From Leptobrachium leishanense (Eukaryota; Chordata; Amphibia; Anura; Megophryidae): 64,000 nucleotides of DNA. The notes beneath the pieces are model-generated. The model did not search any database, had not been told where the DNA came from, and saw only the letters and a list, made by a program, of their open reading frames with translations. Below, piece after piece: positions 32,741 through 43,465 of the stretch; position 1 is the first letter of the stretch; every line of letters starts with the position of its first letter. The translations under genes were made by a program, and so were the position numbers. Location of the stretch: positions 60,753,422-60,817,421 of the forward strand of contig CM019069.1 in assembly GCA_009667805.1 (NCBI GenBank), given 5' to 3'.

Positions 32741-34255
32741 AACCTTTCTCCTGTGTTGTCTGGGTATCTACCTCCATTGTATTTCTGGCTACAAATTCAC
32801 AATGGGTCCAAACACAAGACTTGCTCAATATTGAGGGCTGGGTGGGTCACATGACAATTTTAACAGTGCGTATGCTTTTGTGGTTTTGTTTATTATATAA
32901 TGGAATTCCCCCCCCCCCCCATAATATATTCTGTAACCTTACTACACACTAGATTGGTGGAAGAAATTGTAAATCCGGGCTGGGAATTGTTTCCCACAAT
33001 GCTCAGCCAACCTTCTAATTGGCTGAGCATCATGGGAAAAGTGGTCCCAAAACATTTGTAGGGGCAACCTGTGTGTTTTCATAATTCCAGTTACTGCCCC
33101 CCCAATCAATGGTGTGTGTTTGTCCACTTCCTATGCAAAACAGACCAAATGTGTCACCTGGGCTCTGTATCCAGCTGTATAATAAATGACATGCCAGCAC
33201 TTGGCATATACAGCTCAGGTGGGACATTTGTTAATAAAATGTTGTTTGATTTCTGACAGCAACCTCACGTGCACCGCTTAAGGAGTTACTGAAATGCAGT
33301 CATTTGTTTAGTGAATAGACCCCCAAGTAACATGTAGTAACAGCAGGTGTGTTTTCAGAGCCCTAGCACTTCTATGTGTAACCTCCTGTAAATCCCCATA
33401 AATTGTATTCCTTGACTAGCACCATCAGTTCTACAAATCCAAGGTTGTGCGTTATTTTTCTGTCTGCTTAGACTTGCCTCCAGTTGGAGTTTTCACCCAG
33501 TATCCATCACTCGGTCCAGTTAATGCCTGAGACAGGAGTCACAGTGGAGCTTTTACTAGTTTGCAGCACACACTTAGTCCAGTTTGCTGCACCAGATCAC
33601 AATCCCTTTTGGAACTACATCTCCCATCAGTACAATTTCTAGGCATCATGGGTGTTGTAGTTCTAAAAGCCCTGGAGATCTACTTTCAGTAAGGTTTTAA
33701 ATGAGGGCTTGGTGTGTATTTAATACAGGGAGCATTAGTTATGCACCTGGGCTCCTCCTGGAGCAGGTACTGACTCCTGCAGTTCATGGGACACCATGGA
33801 GCCAAGTGCCACCCAGCCCCAAGCTCTATACAGAGAGGATGTCCTATTGCGCTGCGCAGCCTGCACTTCACCCTGGGAATGGAGGTAGTGGAAAAAGTTT
33901 CAGAAATCTATTTCTTGGGTATGTATGTAAATTTCCCCCCCCCCCCCCAAAAGAACTTCATTGCTGACTCGGAGCCTGATCTTTGGATGTTTGTTCTTCG
34001 GAGGGGGGGGTCTTGCATCAGACAGCTGCCATGTGATCGCTCGCTGTTCTCGTACTGAGCTATTATTAATTTCTATACAAAGTATAGAGTCATTAATGTA
34101 CAGTAGGTAACTGATATGACAGAGCTGCATGATCTGAATAGAGCCCCTGATTCTGGTAATTCTAATGTCCAGGTCAAACGCCCAGTTCTTGATTGTGCTA
34201 TGTAAACTTGCTAAATTCATTCTAAAGTTCCCCCGGCTGAGCACTTCTCTTCCAA
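32741..34255. other. Downstream intergenic DNA with decayed family E hairpins
   Basis: No gene is supported. Two decayed family E MITEs show hairpin structure: 32950-33075 (CAATGCTCAGCC mirrored by GGCTGAGCATCATGGG) and 33610-33670 (AACTACATCTCCCATCA mirrored by GGTGTTGTAGTT). C-runs occur near 32909 and 33937. Confidence 0.5.
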
Positions 34256-34411
34256 AGGAGGACCTTCAACCAGGCCAGATTTTGCAGATCACCTTGGGGA
34301 AATGCAGACTGAATCCTGCAATCACTGAGCAGCAAATCATATCACCTGTGCTCCGATATCTGGCAAACCTGGTGAGGTGGAGGGTCCTGAGGACAGGTTT
34401 GGGAAACACTG
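34256..34411. mobile_element. hAT-type MITE, partial (CAGTGTTTCCC family)
   Basis: The right end GGACAGGTTTGGGAAACACTG is the inverse of the left end of 21266-21446, and interior AGCAAATCATATCACCTGTG is shared in inverse. The left terminus is missing, so no duplication can be read. Confidence 0.65.
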
Positions 34412-34699
34412 CCTTAATCAGAAACAGCCCCACTTCCACCCCTCCAGTCTTTATACCCTTGACCTGCAGAAACTTAAATTACATCTCTAAATGCTCACTA
34501 TGAAGAATGTCCTAAAACATTTCACAATACACATTATGTGACATTCCAGCCTCTATCTAAATTGGTGCATTCTATGGAAAAGTCGTGTGTGGGAACAAGG
34601 GTTAATCAATAATTCCGTCTGACCCCATACTTTAGAAGTACCACAAAGTCTCTACAGTATGACATCGTGTTTCCTTTTCGCCTATGCTCTTAAAGTTGG

Positions 34700-34823
34700 G
34701 ATCTCAAACCCTGGCCTCCCCGATGTTGACAGGACTTCAATTCCCACTATCCTCGGATTACTTTAAATGACCAGAGAATCAAAGGAGTGGTAGTTCAGAA
34801 ACACGTGTGCTGGAGTTTGAGAT
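34700..34823. mobile_element. Small hairpin MITE
   Basis: GATCTCAAACCCTGGCC and the inverse CTGGAGTTTGAGATC bound an imperfect 124-bp hairpin resembling family E. The flanks give no clear duplication. Confidence 0.45.
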
Positions 34824-34834
34824 CTCTCTTTTTA

Positions 34835-35233
34835 GGCCAGGGTCCGACTAATGCATTTTTCACGTCTACCGTCAAAAAGTGCGTTGATGCGTCCAAACGC
34901 ATTTTTTCACAGAAGACGCGATAGCGGTCATACAACGCAATTTCGGCTGTATTTTTTTTTGACGGAGCTATAAAAAACAAATGGACGTGATGTTGGCTGG
35001 ACATGTGCAGCGTCTGACATCTCCTAATCACGCACACACGCATGCCGCTAGCGGACGCAGCGCACTCTGTGCGTCAGTACTAGCGGTTCCACGTTCTCAG
35101 AAAAAATGCGTTTGCCGCTTGCGTTGCGTGGCCGTACTTCGTATATTGGCCGTCATTTTCTGCTACTACGGCCGTAATAAAGTGCGGCTCAATGCACGTT
35201 CACACTGCGTTCGTCTGCCCCCCCCCCCCCGCC
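34835..35233. mobile_element. Harbinger-type MITE, family B (B10)
   Basis: Ends GGCCAGGGTCCGACTAATGC and, after a C-run, CGCC; TTA on both sides (34832-34834, 35234-35236). The interior block GACATGTGCAGCGTCTGACA and GCGTGGCCGTACTTCGTATA matches family B. The right end has expanded into a poly-C run. Confidence 0.8.
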
Positions 35234-35236
35234 TTA

Positions 35237-36397
35237 AAGTGTTGTGTTTTTTTTTTGTTTTTTTTTATCCAAGCTGGTAAAAAGACTTTTAGCAACAATT
35301 TTTTTTTTCTGCAGACAAGGAGTTAATCTTATTCAATAAAGGTGAAAGATTGTTTTCTTCTGCCAATTCTCCGGAGTTTCACCTTTTAGTTTCACAGACC
35401 TGTATGTATCCAGACTCCTTCATCCTTACTGCAGAATCAGCTGTGATTATTCTCCCATGTTCACAGCAGGAGGGGAGTTTCTGCTGCTGTGTTGAGGGGA
35501 AGGGGGGACGACAGAGAAAAGGGCAGAAATTACAGGGTATTCCACTTAAAAAGGTAACCAGTCGCTCGGCAGGCCTGTCTTTAAAGCGCTTCAGGGATTG
35601 TGTTCAAAGTCAGAAGATGGGCTGTTACAGGAGGAAAAACATGGTTGTTGGCAAAGGGTTTAAAATGAAATGTCACTTTTTAAAATACATTGGTCAAAGT
35701 GCCGGGGAGTCCCTGGAGTGATGGGAGTTATCACAAAGCATTCAGATCCCCACCAAAGACCGTCCAGACCAAACTTGAGTTACAATTACCCTTTTAAGTT
35801 GTGTCCTTTAGCAAATTACCCTGTGCTTTTTCTCTAAGGTCTCCTATATGAGGGCCGTGACTAATTTGCACAATCCTGATGTCATAGCTGGTTATAGAAA
35901 CAGTCTGGATATATAACATGCGCTCGTTATTTGCATTCTTCTACTTTTGGCACATGGAGCGGATATAAATAGGTTTACTAATAAAGTACATCTGTATCTC
36001 GCGGTTTATATTGTTTAGGCCTGGATCTGGTCCGAGACTGGAGGTTGTTTAGATATAAATAAAAAATGATGGGGGTGTGGATAGGAATGGGGGCACAACA
36101 CAAGATGTAATAAAGAGCGCTACACAGAAACCCCCCCCCCCCAAAAAAAAACCCCTGAAATGAACAGGGATCGAGATCTGTGAATTTGGCCACAGGGAAG
36201 GAGAGCTGGGGTCCATGCTCTAAGGGTTAAAGAAAAATGAGCTGTTGATCATTAGAGGCTCAACACGTAATATGCGTGAGCCATTAAAGGCAGTCTTGCA
36301 TCATATCACAGCTTGTCACGTTTTCTGGAGTCCAGAGGACCCTTTGCAAGATCCTGTGTATTTTATCTCACAGGGTCCAGCAGAAGAACTATAAGGG
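35237..36397. other. Non-coding stretch, nothing recognised
   Basis: T-rich then mixed DNA. A frame of about 120 codons near 35350-35721 has no recognisable domain and lies in ordinary intergenic composition, so it is not called a gene. Confidence 0.5.
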
Positions 36398-37424
36398 TTA
36401 GGCTAATGTCAGACGAACACAGTGGGAGAGCACTGTGCGTGCGTGCACAACGGACGGACGTACTGACGGAAAATGCTGTAGAAACCATACCATCCATTTT
36501 TGTTGACGGACGTAGTAAACAAAAAGAGGGAATTATGGGAAACAAAATTAATATGAAAAATGATAAAAATTGGAAAAGGATATGAAAAGCCATTGTGTGA
36601 GTCAAGGTGCTGGAAGTCACAAATGCGCTGCTTCTGACATCTCCTCTCTCACAGAACGCTACACGGACGTGGCGCACTCTGCGCGTCTGTCTAGCGATTT
36701 TACGTTCTTGCGTAACTTGCGTCCGTTTGCCACGTGCGTTGTGCGTGCGCTGTTCGGTGCGCACGTATTTCGTGTGTGGGTCTCTATCGATCATGATTCT
36801 ATGTTACGACGGACGTTAAGGCTCGGGTCAGACGAGCGCAGTGTTCACGTCTGTGTTGCCGCACATTTTAACGTCCGTGGTAGCATACAATTATGATCAA
36901 TAGAGACCCACACACGAAGTACGTCCGCACAGAAGTGCCAACGGAAGAGGCAAACGGACGCAAGTTAGGCTAGAACGTAAAACCGCTAGAACAGATGTGC
37001 AGAGTGCGCCACATCCGCAACGTCCGCATAGCTTTGTGTGTGAGTGATGGAATGTAGTCAGACGGACTGCATTTTTGATGTCCAGCATTTTGACGGACAA
37101 AATGTTTTTCATATTAATTTATTTTCCCTTCTACATCAGTCAAAAAAAGTCAGTCACAAAAACGGACTGTGTGGCCAGTGGCGTCACTAGGGTTGGTGTC
37201 ACCTGGTGCGGTAACTTATGGTGTCACCCCCCCCCCCAAGTTTTACAGATTTTTTTTTAACTACTCTTACTCCTAAATCAGTACTCCCATATAACACTGA
37301 ATGCTCATACACACAGCGCACATTACTGTGAGGTTTATTGCTGTGGAGCTCTCTCATATGCTCACACAACTTTTTGCCAACTGCCAGCAAGTACGGTGCC
37401 TGTTCGAAGGCAGTGAAAGCACAC

Positions 37425-38080
37425 ATGGATATATATTGCCCCCAGCAGCTCTGGATATATATTGCCCCCAGCAGCTCACCCATGTATATATATTGCCCCC
37501 AGCTCACATATGGATATATTGTCCCAGTTCACAGTTATATATTGCCCCCAGCAGCTCACCCATGGATATAAATTGCCCCAGCTCACATATGGATATATTG
37601 CGCCTCAGCTCACATATGGATATATTGCCCCAGACCAGCTCACAAATGGATATATTGCCCCAGACCAGCGCACACATGGATATTGCCCCAGCTCTCATGG
37701 ATACTGCCCCCAGCACACATGGATATGCCCCAGCTCTCATGGATATATTGCCCCAGCAGCTCTCATGGATATATTGCCCCAGCAGCTCTCATGGATATAT
37801 TGCCCCAGCTCCTCTCATGGATATATTGCCCCAGCTCCTCTCATGGATATATTGCCCCAGCTCCTCTCATGGATATACTGACCCAGCTGCTCTCATGGAT
37901 ACTGCCCCCAGGCCCCACCTCCTCTCATGGATATACTGCCCCAGCTCCTCTCATGGATACTGCCCCAGCTCATGGATGTATGCCCCAGCATATGGATATG
38001 CCCCAGCAGCTCATGGATATGCCCCAGCCATGCCCCAGCAGCTCATAGATATGCCCCAGCAGCTCATGGACATGCCCCAG
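37425..38080. repeat. 26-bp minisatellite inside the hAT element
   Basis: Units such as CTCTCATGGATATATTGCCC repeat head to tail. The most regular part is 37735-37870, with a 26-bp period; elsewhere units shrink or grow (GGATATGCCCCAGC at the right end). Long open frames (HGYIAPSS-type peptides) in several frames are by-products of the array. Confidence 0.85.
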
Positions 38081-38084
38081 CTCA

Positions 38085-38250
38085 CCTCCGCCGCGTGTTC
38101 GCTCCCTCTGAGCGTCCGAAGCATGCAGCTTGGGCGCTCGCCTGGGGGAGCCACGTGACCAGCCGCGATTGGCTGGTGACGTGTTTCCCCCAGGCGAGCG
38201 CCAAAGCTGCATGCTTCGGACGCTCGCAGGGAGCGAACACGCGGCGGAGG
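38085..38250. repeat. 166-bp near-perfect palindrome
   Basis: The left arm 38085-38164 (CCTCCGCCGCGTGTTCGCTC...ACCAGCC) pairs with the right arm 38171-38250 (GGCTGGT...GCGAACACGCGGCGGAGG) around a 6-nt centre (GCGATT), with few mismatches. It is strongly GC-rich and CpG-rich, unlike the surrounding DNA. Confidence 0.9.
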
Positions 38251-38485
38251 GTGAGACACCCGCCCTTAGGGTGACGGTGTCATCCTAAGGGCGGGTGTCA
38301 CCTGGTGCGGGCCGCACCCCCCGCCCCCACGTAGCAACGCCCCCTGTGTGTGGCCACTACTTTGTCGTCAGTCAGAAAATACGTCCGTTGTGCACGGACG
38401 CACAGTCTGCACAGAATGCGTTCGCCTGCCCCTAGCCTTAACTGTGCGGCAACACGGACGTGATCACTGCGTTCGTCTGACACGG

Positions 38486-39120
38486 GACTTCGTCAAAGAG
38501 CACCGAAATTTCGGTGCTCTTTCATTCTGCGATCTCAATTCACCGACCCTACAGTGAATTCAGCATTCACTGCAGGGTCCCTGAAGTGCGCCAAATCGAA
38601 TTGCTGAACGCCTCCGATAAAGTCAAACAGACTGCCGAACGCCACCAGAAAAAGGCCACCGAACATTGGTAAGAAAACCCCAAAAAAAAAAACTTTTAAA
38701 AGTCGTTTTAAAAAAAAGAAATAATGCATGAAAATAATATATAAGGTCCTATGATAAGAATAAAAAGGTCTGTTACAGAATAAGTTTTTTAAAAAAAATC
38801 GGAATAACAAATTTAGCCAAAAAATAAAGTGACTTTTTGCTGCAAATGTAAAGAATAAATGGTGTAATAAAAAACTAATAACGACAATTTTTTTTTTACA
38901 TTGAAACCTATCTGATTCGCCTGTTTAAATCTGTCGAATGAAACCAGCAAAAATCAGGGCATTTCACCAACGTTTTGGTGCTTTTCGGCGTTCTCTGAAT
39001 AGATTAACCATTACTTCTCTACAGGGAATTTCACTGCCGCCGAATTGCTCCGTATTTCGCTGGCAAGTCACCAACATTTGGCGAATTGCCAGCTTTTTGA
39101 ATAGCCGAAATGACAATAAA
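38486..39120. mobile_element. Family C-related MITE, left end lost
   Basis: GTCAAAGAGCACCGAAATTT, TTCACCGACCCTACAGTGAA and GGCGTTCTCTGAATAGATTAACC-type blocks match the AGGGGTTATTC copies (compare 16502-17026 and 51612-52433). The left terminus is fused to the decayed end of A6, and the right end is not clear. Confidence 0.55.
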
Positions 39121-39267
39121 ATGCACCATTGATGTATTTTGTTTTTCTTCAAAAACGTTTTGTCTTTTTTATTTGGAAAATTTTCCTAAAATTCTTTGAT
39201 TCAGCAACATGACAGAAGATGACCTAGTTGGTCATGTCTACCGCAATCATCTGATCACCAGCATTAA

Positions 39268-39715
39268 GGCTGGGGTCAGACGAGCGTAGTGTTCACGTCC
39301 GTGATTGCGCCTAAAAGTACGTCCGTGATAGCATGACAGAAAGCCCATTGGAGCCCGACACACGAAGTACGTCCGCACTGAACTGCGGACGCACAACGGC
39401 CGCGGCCCATGGACGCAAGGCAGGCAAGAATGTACAACTCCTAGAACGGCCGCACAAAGTGCGCTGCGTCCGTAACGTCTGCATAGCTTTGTGTGTGAGT
39501 GATGGAACGTGGTCAGACGGACTGCATTTATACGTCCAGCATTTTTCACGGACAAAATGGTTTTGCTTTTTAATTTATTTTCTCTCCTACATCCGTCAAA
39601 ATATACGTCAGTGAAAAAAACAGACTGTGTGACCACTACTGCGTCTTCCGTACTGACGTACGTCCGTGTGCACGAACGTACAGTCCGTAGAAATCACGCT
39701 CGTCTGACCCTAGCC
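39268..39715. mobile_element. Harbinger-type MITE, family A (A8)
   Basis: Ends GGCTGGGGTCAGACGAGCG and CGCTCGTCTGACCCTAGCC, TAA on both sides (39265-39267, 39716-39718), 448 bp. It is very similar to A1, so both are recent copies. It is non-coding. Confidence 0.9.
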
Positions 39716-39998
39716 TAAAGGTTCGTAAAATTAGCTTCTATACAATGTCACCCTAAAGAAGGAAAAAAGAGCCTTAAGAACAGCTGGAAAAAAGTGACAG
39801 GATTATTAAAACTTAACTTTTATTATTCTATTAAAAATAATAAAAGTTATTAAAAAAAAGGAAAGTATCTGAATAAATATAAACAAACCCCCAAATTGCT
39901 CAGTGAAAAAAACTAATATATTGGAAAAGCTCCTCTCCTACGCGTATCACAGAGCTGCACAGCAATAAATCTCAGACCCACACACCGCACATTACTAT

Positions 39999-40178
39999 CA
40001 GGGTTATTCAGAGAGCGTGAAAAGCTGGAGAATGACTGGAGAATGAAAAATTCTAGGTCAAAATAGCCAAACCAGAAAAATTCTCCCTTTCATCTCACTT
40101 TCCAAATCGGCTATTTTGACCTACAATTTTTCATTCTGCAGTCGTTCTCCTGCTTTTCACGCTCTCTGAATAACCCTG
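39999..40178. mobile_element. Short family C-type MITE, 180 bp hairpin
   Basis: CAGGGTTATTCAGAGAGCGT and its inverse ending CTCTCTGAATAACCCTG, TAT on both sides (39996-39998, 40179-40181). Both arms continue inward (GAAAAGCTGGAGAATGACTG mirrored by CAGTCGTTCTCC), so the whole folds into one hairpin. Confidence 0.8.
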
Positions 40179-40236
40179 TATGAGTTTTATTGCTGTACAG
40201 CTCTGCGATTCGCTCATACAGACTGCACATCACTTA

Positions 40237-40419
40237 TGGGTCTATTCAAAGAAAGGTGAAACTCAGGAGAATTGGCAGGAGAAGTGAAAATTCTAGGTCA
40301 AAATAGCCAAACCAGAGAAATTCTCCCATTTATCTCACTTTCCAAATCAGCTATTTGGATTAGATTGTTCTCTTCTCCTGCCAGTTCTCCTGATTTTCAC
40401 CTTTCTCTGAATAACCCTG
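40237..40419. mobile_element. Short family C-type MITE, relative of 59770 copy
   Basis: Arms AAAGGTGAAACTCAGGAGAA and the inverse TCTCCTGATTTTCACCTTTC end in CTGAATAACCCTG at the right; the left end (TGGGTCTATTCAAAG) is mutated. Another copy is at 59770. Confidence 0.65.
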
Positions 40420-40486
40420 TGCGTTTTATTGCTGTGTATACACTCATAGTATCATACACACACACAGCACATTACTGTCAGTTAAA

Positions 40487-40915
40487 TTGGTATATATTGA
40501 CCCAGCACACATGGGTATATATTGCCCAAGCACACATGGGTATATATTGCCCCCCAGCTCACACATGGCTGGCTATATAGTGCCCCCCAGCTCACACATG
40601 GCTATATATTGCCCCCAGCTCACACATGGCTATATAGTGCCCCCAGCTCTCACATGGGTATATAGTGTCCCCAGCTTTCACATGGGTATATATTGCCCCC
40701 CAGCTCTCACATGGGTATATAGTGCCCCCCAGCTCACACATGGGTATATAGTGCCTGGCCCCAGCTCACACATGGGTATATATTTGCCCCAGCTCACACA
40801 TGGTTATATATTTGCCCCAGCTCACAAATGGGCATATAGTGCCCCCCAGCTCACACATGGGTATATAGTGCAACCCAGCTCTCACATGGGTATATAGTGC
40901 CCCCAGCTCACCTCC
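40487..40915. repeat. Minisatellite related to the array in the hAT element
   Basis: Units of about 28 bp such as CAGCTCACACATGGGTATAT repeat about fifteen times. Like the array at 37425, it is followed directly by a GC-rich CACCTCCGCCG block with inverted structure (40909-41100, GACCAGCGCA mirrored by TGCGCTGGTC). The two loci therefore share an ancestor. Open frames through it are artefacts. Confidence 0.8.
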
Positions 40916-41409
40916 GCCGGCGTCTTCTCCGAGGCGAGCGGCTGCTGACATGCAGCTTGGCTGCTCGCTGGAAACCACCTGACCAGCGCAGAGGTCTTGC
41001 GAGAGGATCTCGTGCGCTGGTCACCTGGTTCCGATCCCACGCGAGCGGCCAAGCTGCAATCCAGCGGCTGCTTGCGTAGGGAGAGGGACGGCCAGCGTGC
41101 GGCTCCCAGATTCCGGCGCTGTTTGCTGGGATCTGGCGGGCGGCGCCGTGTCCCCCTCCACTCAGCGGCGCGGACACACTAGTTTTTCAGTTGTCGGGCT
41201 CGGCTACGCCCTAGGTGGGCACAGCGCTCTAGGCGGCCGCCTAGCGGCAGCGCCGGCCCTGGATACACCCATACACATCACTGTATAACAGAGCTCCACA
41301 GCAATAAAATGCACAATATTGTGCTGTGTATATCACAGGGCTGCACAGCAATGAAACTCTCAGTAATGTGCAGTGTGTATGAATGTATCACGGAGCTGCG
41401 CAGCAATAA
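40916..41409. mobile_element. GC-rich end of a hAT-like element
   Basis: GCCGCCTAGCGGCAGCGCC followed by GGCCCTG (about 41230-41260) reads as the right end of a hAT element of CAGGGCCGGCGCTGCC type. After it come diverged copies of a GCTGCACAGCAATAAAACTC / AATGTGCAGTGTGTATGA unit. No left end was identified. Confidence 0.45.
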
Positions 41410-41857
41410 GGCTAGGGTCAGACGAGCGCAGTGTTAACGTCCGTGTTGCCGCACATAAGTACGTCCGTGATAGCATACAATTGTGTTAAATGAAGCCCCA
41501 CACACGAAGTACATCCGCACAGAAGTGCGGAGGCATGACGGACGCTGCAAACGGACGCAGGTTAGGCAAGAACGTAATACTGCTAGAACGGACGTGCGGA
41601 GTGCGCCACGTCCACAACGTCCGCATAGCTTTGTGTGTGAGTGATGGAGCGAGGTCAGACGGACTGCATTTATACGTCCAGCATTTTTGACGGACAGAAT
41701 GTTTTTTCATTGTAATTTATTTTTCCCTCCTACATCCGTCAAAAATAACTTCAGTGAAAAAACGGACTGTGTGACCACTACTGCGTCATCCGTACTGACG
41801 ATGTCCGTACTGCACGGACGTACAGTCCGTAGAAATCACGCTCGTCTGACCCTAGCC
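41410..41857. mobile_element. Harbinger-type MITE, family A (A9)
   Basis: Ends GGCTAGGGTCAGACGAGCG and CGCTCGTCTGACCCTAGCC, TAA on both sides (41407-41409, 41858-41860), 448 bp. Its sequence groups with A4 and A10 (shared TTCATTGTAATTTATTTT). It is inserted in an AGCAATAAAACTC repeat unit. Confidence 0.9.
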
Positions 41858-41925
41858 TAAAACTCATAGTAATGTCAGCCGGGGCGGACTGCCTCCCTCA
41901 CCCCCCCCCCTTAGTACGCCACTGA

Positions 41926-42520
41926 TTCATATAAATGTTTGAATGAAGCGATAAGTTTTACAGACTATAAATCTATCCCAGTTATATATCATTCCATGGT
42001 CCGAGCTAAAAAATACAGCATGCGCATGACATGGGATTCACTTCCGACTCGTCAGGGATGCAAGACTTAGACTTTCAAACATTGTGAAATCATGGGCAGT
42101 AGTGATAAAGTTATGGCTAAATATCTGGTAGCCTATGGGGATTGAGACCTGAGATCCGAGCAAAGTTGCCACATGCTGCTCAAGGAGTCCAGCATCTTTT
42201 TGACTAATATCTATATAATTGTTTGCCAATTACCATTTACCATCTACTCAAAAAAATTATAAGAATAATTGTAAATTTAAGGAAATTTGAGAGAAGAGTG
42301 GATGGTCCTGTTGCTTGTTGAATTTCAGCTTTGTGGAAGATGCTCTTTTCTAATGTAGGAGTTATTTCCACTGTGCACTGTGGGGTTTTACTTATATTTT
42401 TATACACATTTTCCTGTTTTTTTTCATGATTTTATTAAGTTTTAATAATTCCATCAATCTATTTCAGCCTTTGTTAAGGCTTGTTTTCTGTTACTGGTCC
42501 TAGTCCACCTGGCTGCTGTA
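41926..42520. other. Non-coding stretch after a hAT-like end
   Basis: TAGTACGCCACTG at about 41913-41925 looks like a second hAT terminus (inverse CAGTGGCGTACTA). After it there is AT-rich DNA with no supported feature. Confidence 0.4.
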
Positions 42521-42523
42521 TAA

Positions 42524-42971
42524 GGCTGCTGTCAGACGAGCGTAGTGTTCACGTCCGTGATTGCGCCTAAAAGTACGTCCGTGATAGCATGAAAGAAAGT
42601 CCATTGGAGCCTGACACATGAAGTACGTCCGCACTGAACTGCGGACGCATGACGGACGCTGCAAACGGACGCAGGTTAGGCAAGAACATAATACTGCTAG
42701 AACGGACGTGCGGAGTGCGCCACGTCCACAACGTCTGCATAGCTTTGTGTGTGAGTGATGGAGCATGGTCAGACGGACTGCATTTATACGTCCAGCATTT
42801 TTGACGGACAGAATGTTTTTTCATTGTAATTTATTTTTACCTCCTACATCCGTCAAAAATAACTTCAGTGAAAAAACGGACTGTGTGACCACTACTGCGT
42901 CATCCGTACTGACGATGTCCGTACTGCACGGACGTACAGTCCGTAGAAATCACGCTCGTCTGACCCCAGCC
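42524..42971. mobile_element. Harbinger-type MITE, family A (A10)
   Basis: Ends GGCTGCTGTCAGACGAGCG and CGCTCGTCTGACCCCAGCC, flanked by TAA and TTA, 448 bp. Its interior is nearly that of A4 and A9. It is non-coding. Confidence 0.88.
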
Positions 42972-42974
42972 TTA

Positions 42975-43465
42975 GTGGTTCAAGTCAGCAATTATGCAAG
43001 ATAAGGGTCTAGAGTTCAGAACCTTTCATCTCAGCAATATTTCTGTAAAGAATAAAAGCATACACAAAAAATTAAAACTGGTCAAATCTATATTATTTTA
43101 CTACTTTGACCATAAAACATATAGGAAACATTAATCTACAGTAAGCAGTCGCCAAAGACGTGCTGCAAGCAAAGTTTGCAGCTCGGTCAGATTAGGTTAG
43201 TTTCTCCAACTGCTAAATTAACGAGTGGGGCTATTAAACATAATGGCTCACTCGTTAAGTTTAACTGCTGGGTCTAAATAGGGCCCCATGTGATTTTTGT
43301 CACAATGATTTTAAACATGCAAATGTTGTGTACTTACAGGTTCAACCAGTTCATGGTCTGATGAGTGTTGAGCTTCAGAAAGGCTGTTGTTACAGCCAAA
43401 ACGTTGCTGCCAGCCTAATAAACTGGTCTTTTTCGAGATTGGAGTGCTGGGCTCCTTCATCTTTT
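42975..43465. other. Non-coding stretch, possible old repeat at its end
   Basis: Nothing is recognised to about 43340. The part AGCCAAAACGTTGCTGCCAG with AATAAACTGG (43398-43427) resembles tails of old frog retroelements, but this is only an impression. Confidence 0.35.

Larger units (their letters stand above)
37176..38346. mobile_element. hAT-type element carrying a minisatellite and a palindrome
   Basis: Ends CAGTGGCGTCACTAGG and (inverse) CAGGGGGCGTTGCTACG, with a perfect 8-bp duplication TGTGTGGC (37168-37175, 38347-38354). No transposase is present. The interior is a tandem array (about 37425-38080) followed by a 166-bp palindrome (38085-38250) and a smaller hairpin (38255-38299). It is inserted in A7. 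Confidence 0.88.
36820..38437. mobile_element. Harbinger-type MITE, family A (A7), nested in A6
   Basis: Ends GGCTCGGGTCAGACGAGCG and TTCGCCTGCCCCTAGCC. The family A sequence is split at GGACTGTGTGGC by the hAT element and resumes with the same octamer followed by CACTACTTTGTCG. Without the hAT it would be about 440 bp. It sits about 44 bp inside the end of A6. Confidence 0.85.
36401..38484. mobile_element. Harbinger-type MITE, divergent family A (A6), outer shell of a nest
   Basis: It starts GGCTAATGTCAGACGAACAC after TTA (36398-36400) and shows the family A plan (CTCACAGAACGCTACACGGA, CGTAACTTGCGTCCGTTTGC). It breaks at ACGGACGTTA (36818), where A7 starts, and resumes at ACTGTGCGGCAACACGGACG (38441). 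Its right end is decayed (GTCTGACACGGGAC). It contains A7, which contains the hAT at 37176-38346. Confidence 0.75.

Noticed and set aside
35350..35721. A 123-codon gene downstream of fzd7
   Set aside because: No domain, no start context or conserved motif; composition like the surrounding intergenic DNA.
37301..38158. Long open frames of repeated HGYIAPSS/MDILPQLL-type peptides, as if a repeat protein
   Set aside because: Open frames exist in several frames and on both strands because the 26-bp unit contains no stop codon; the whole lies inside a hAT element with a clear target duplication.
40487..40897. A CRISPR-like array
   Set aside because: Units are contiguous with no unique spacers, and the DNA is vertebrate; it is a minisatellite.
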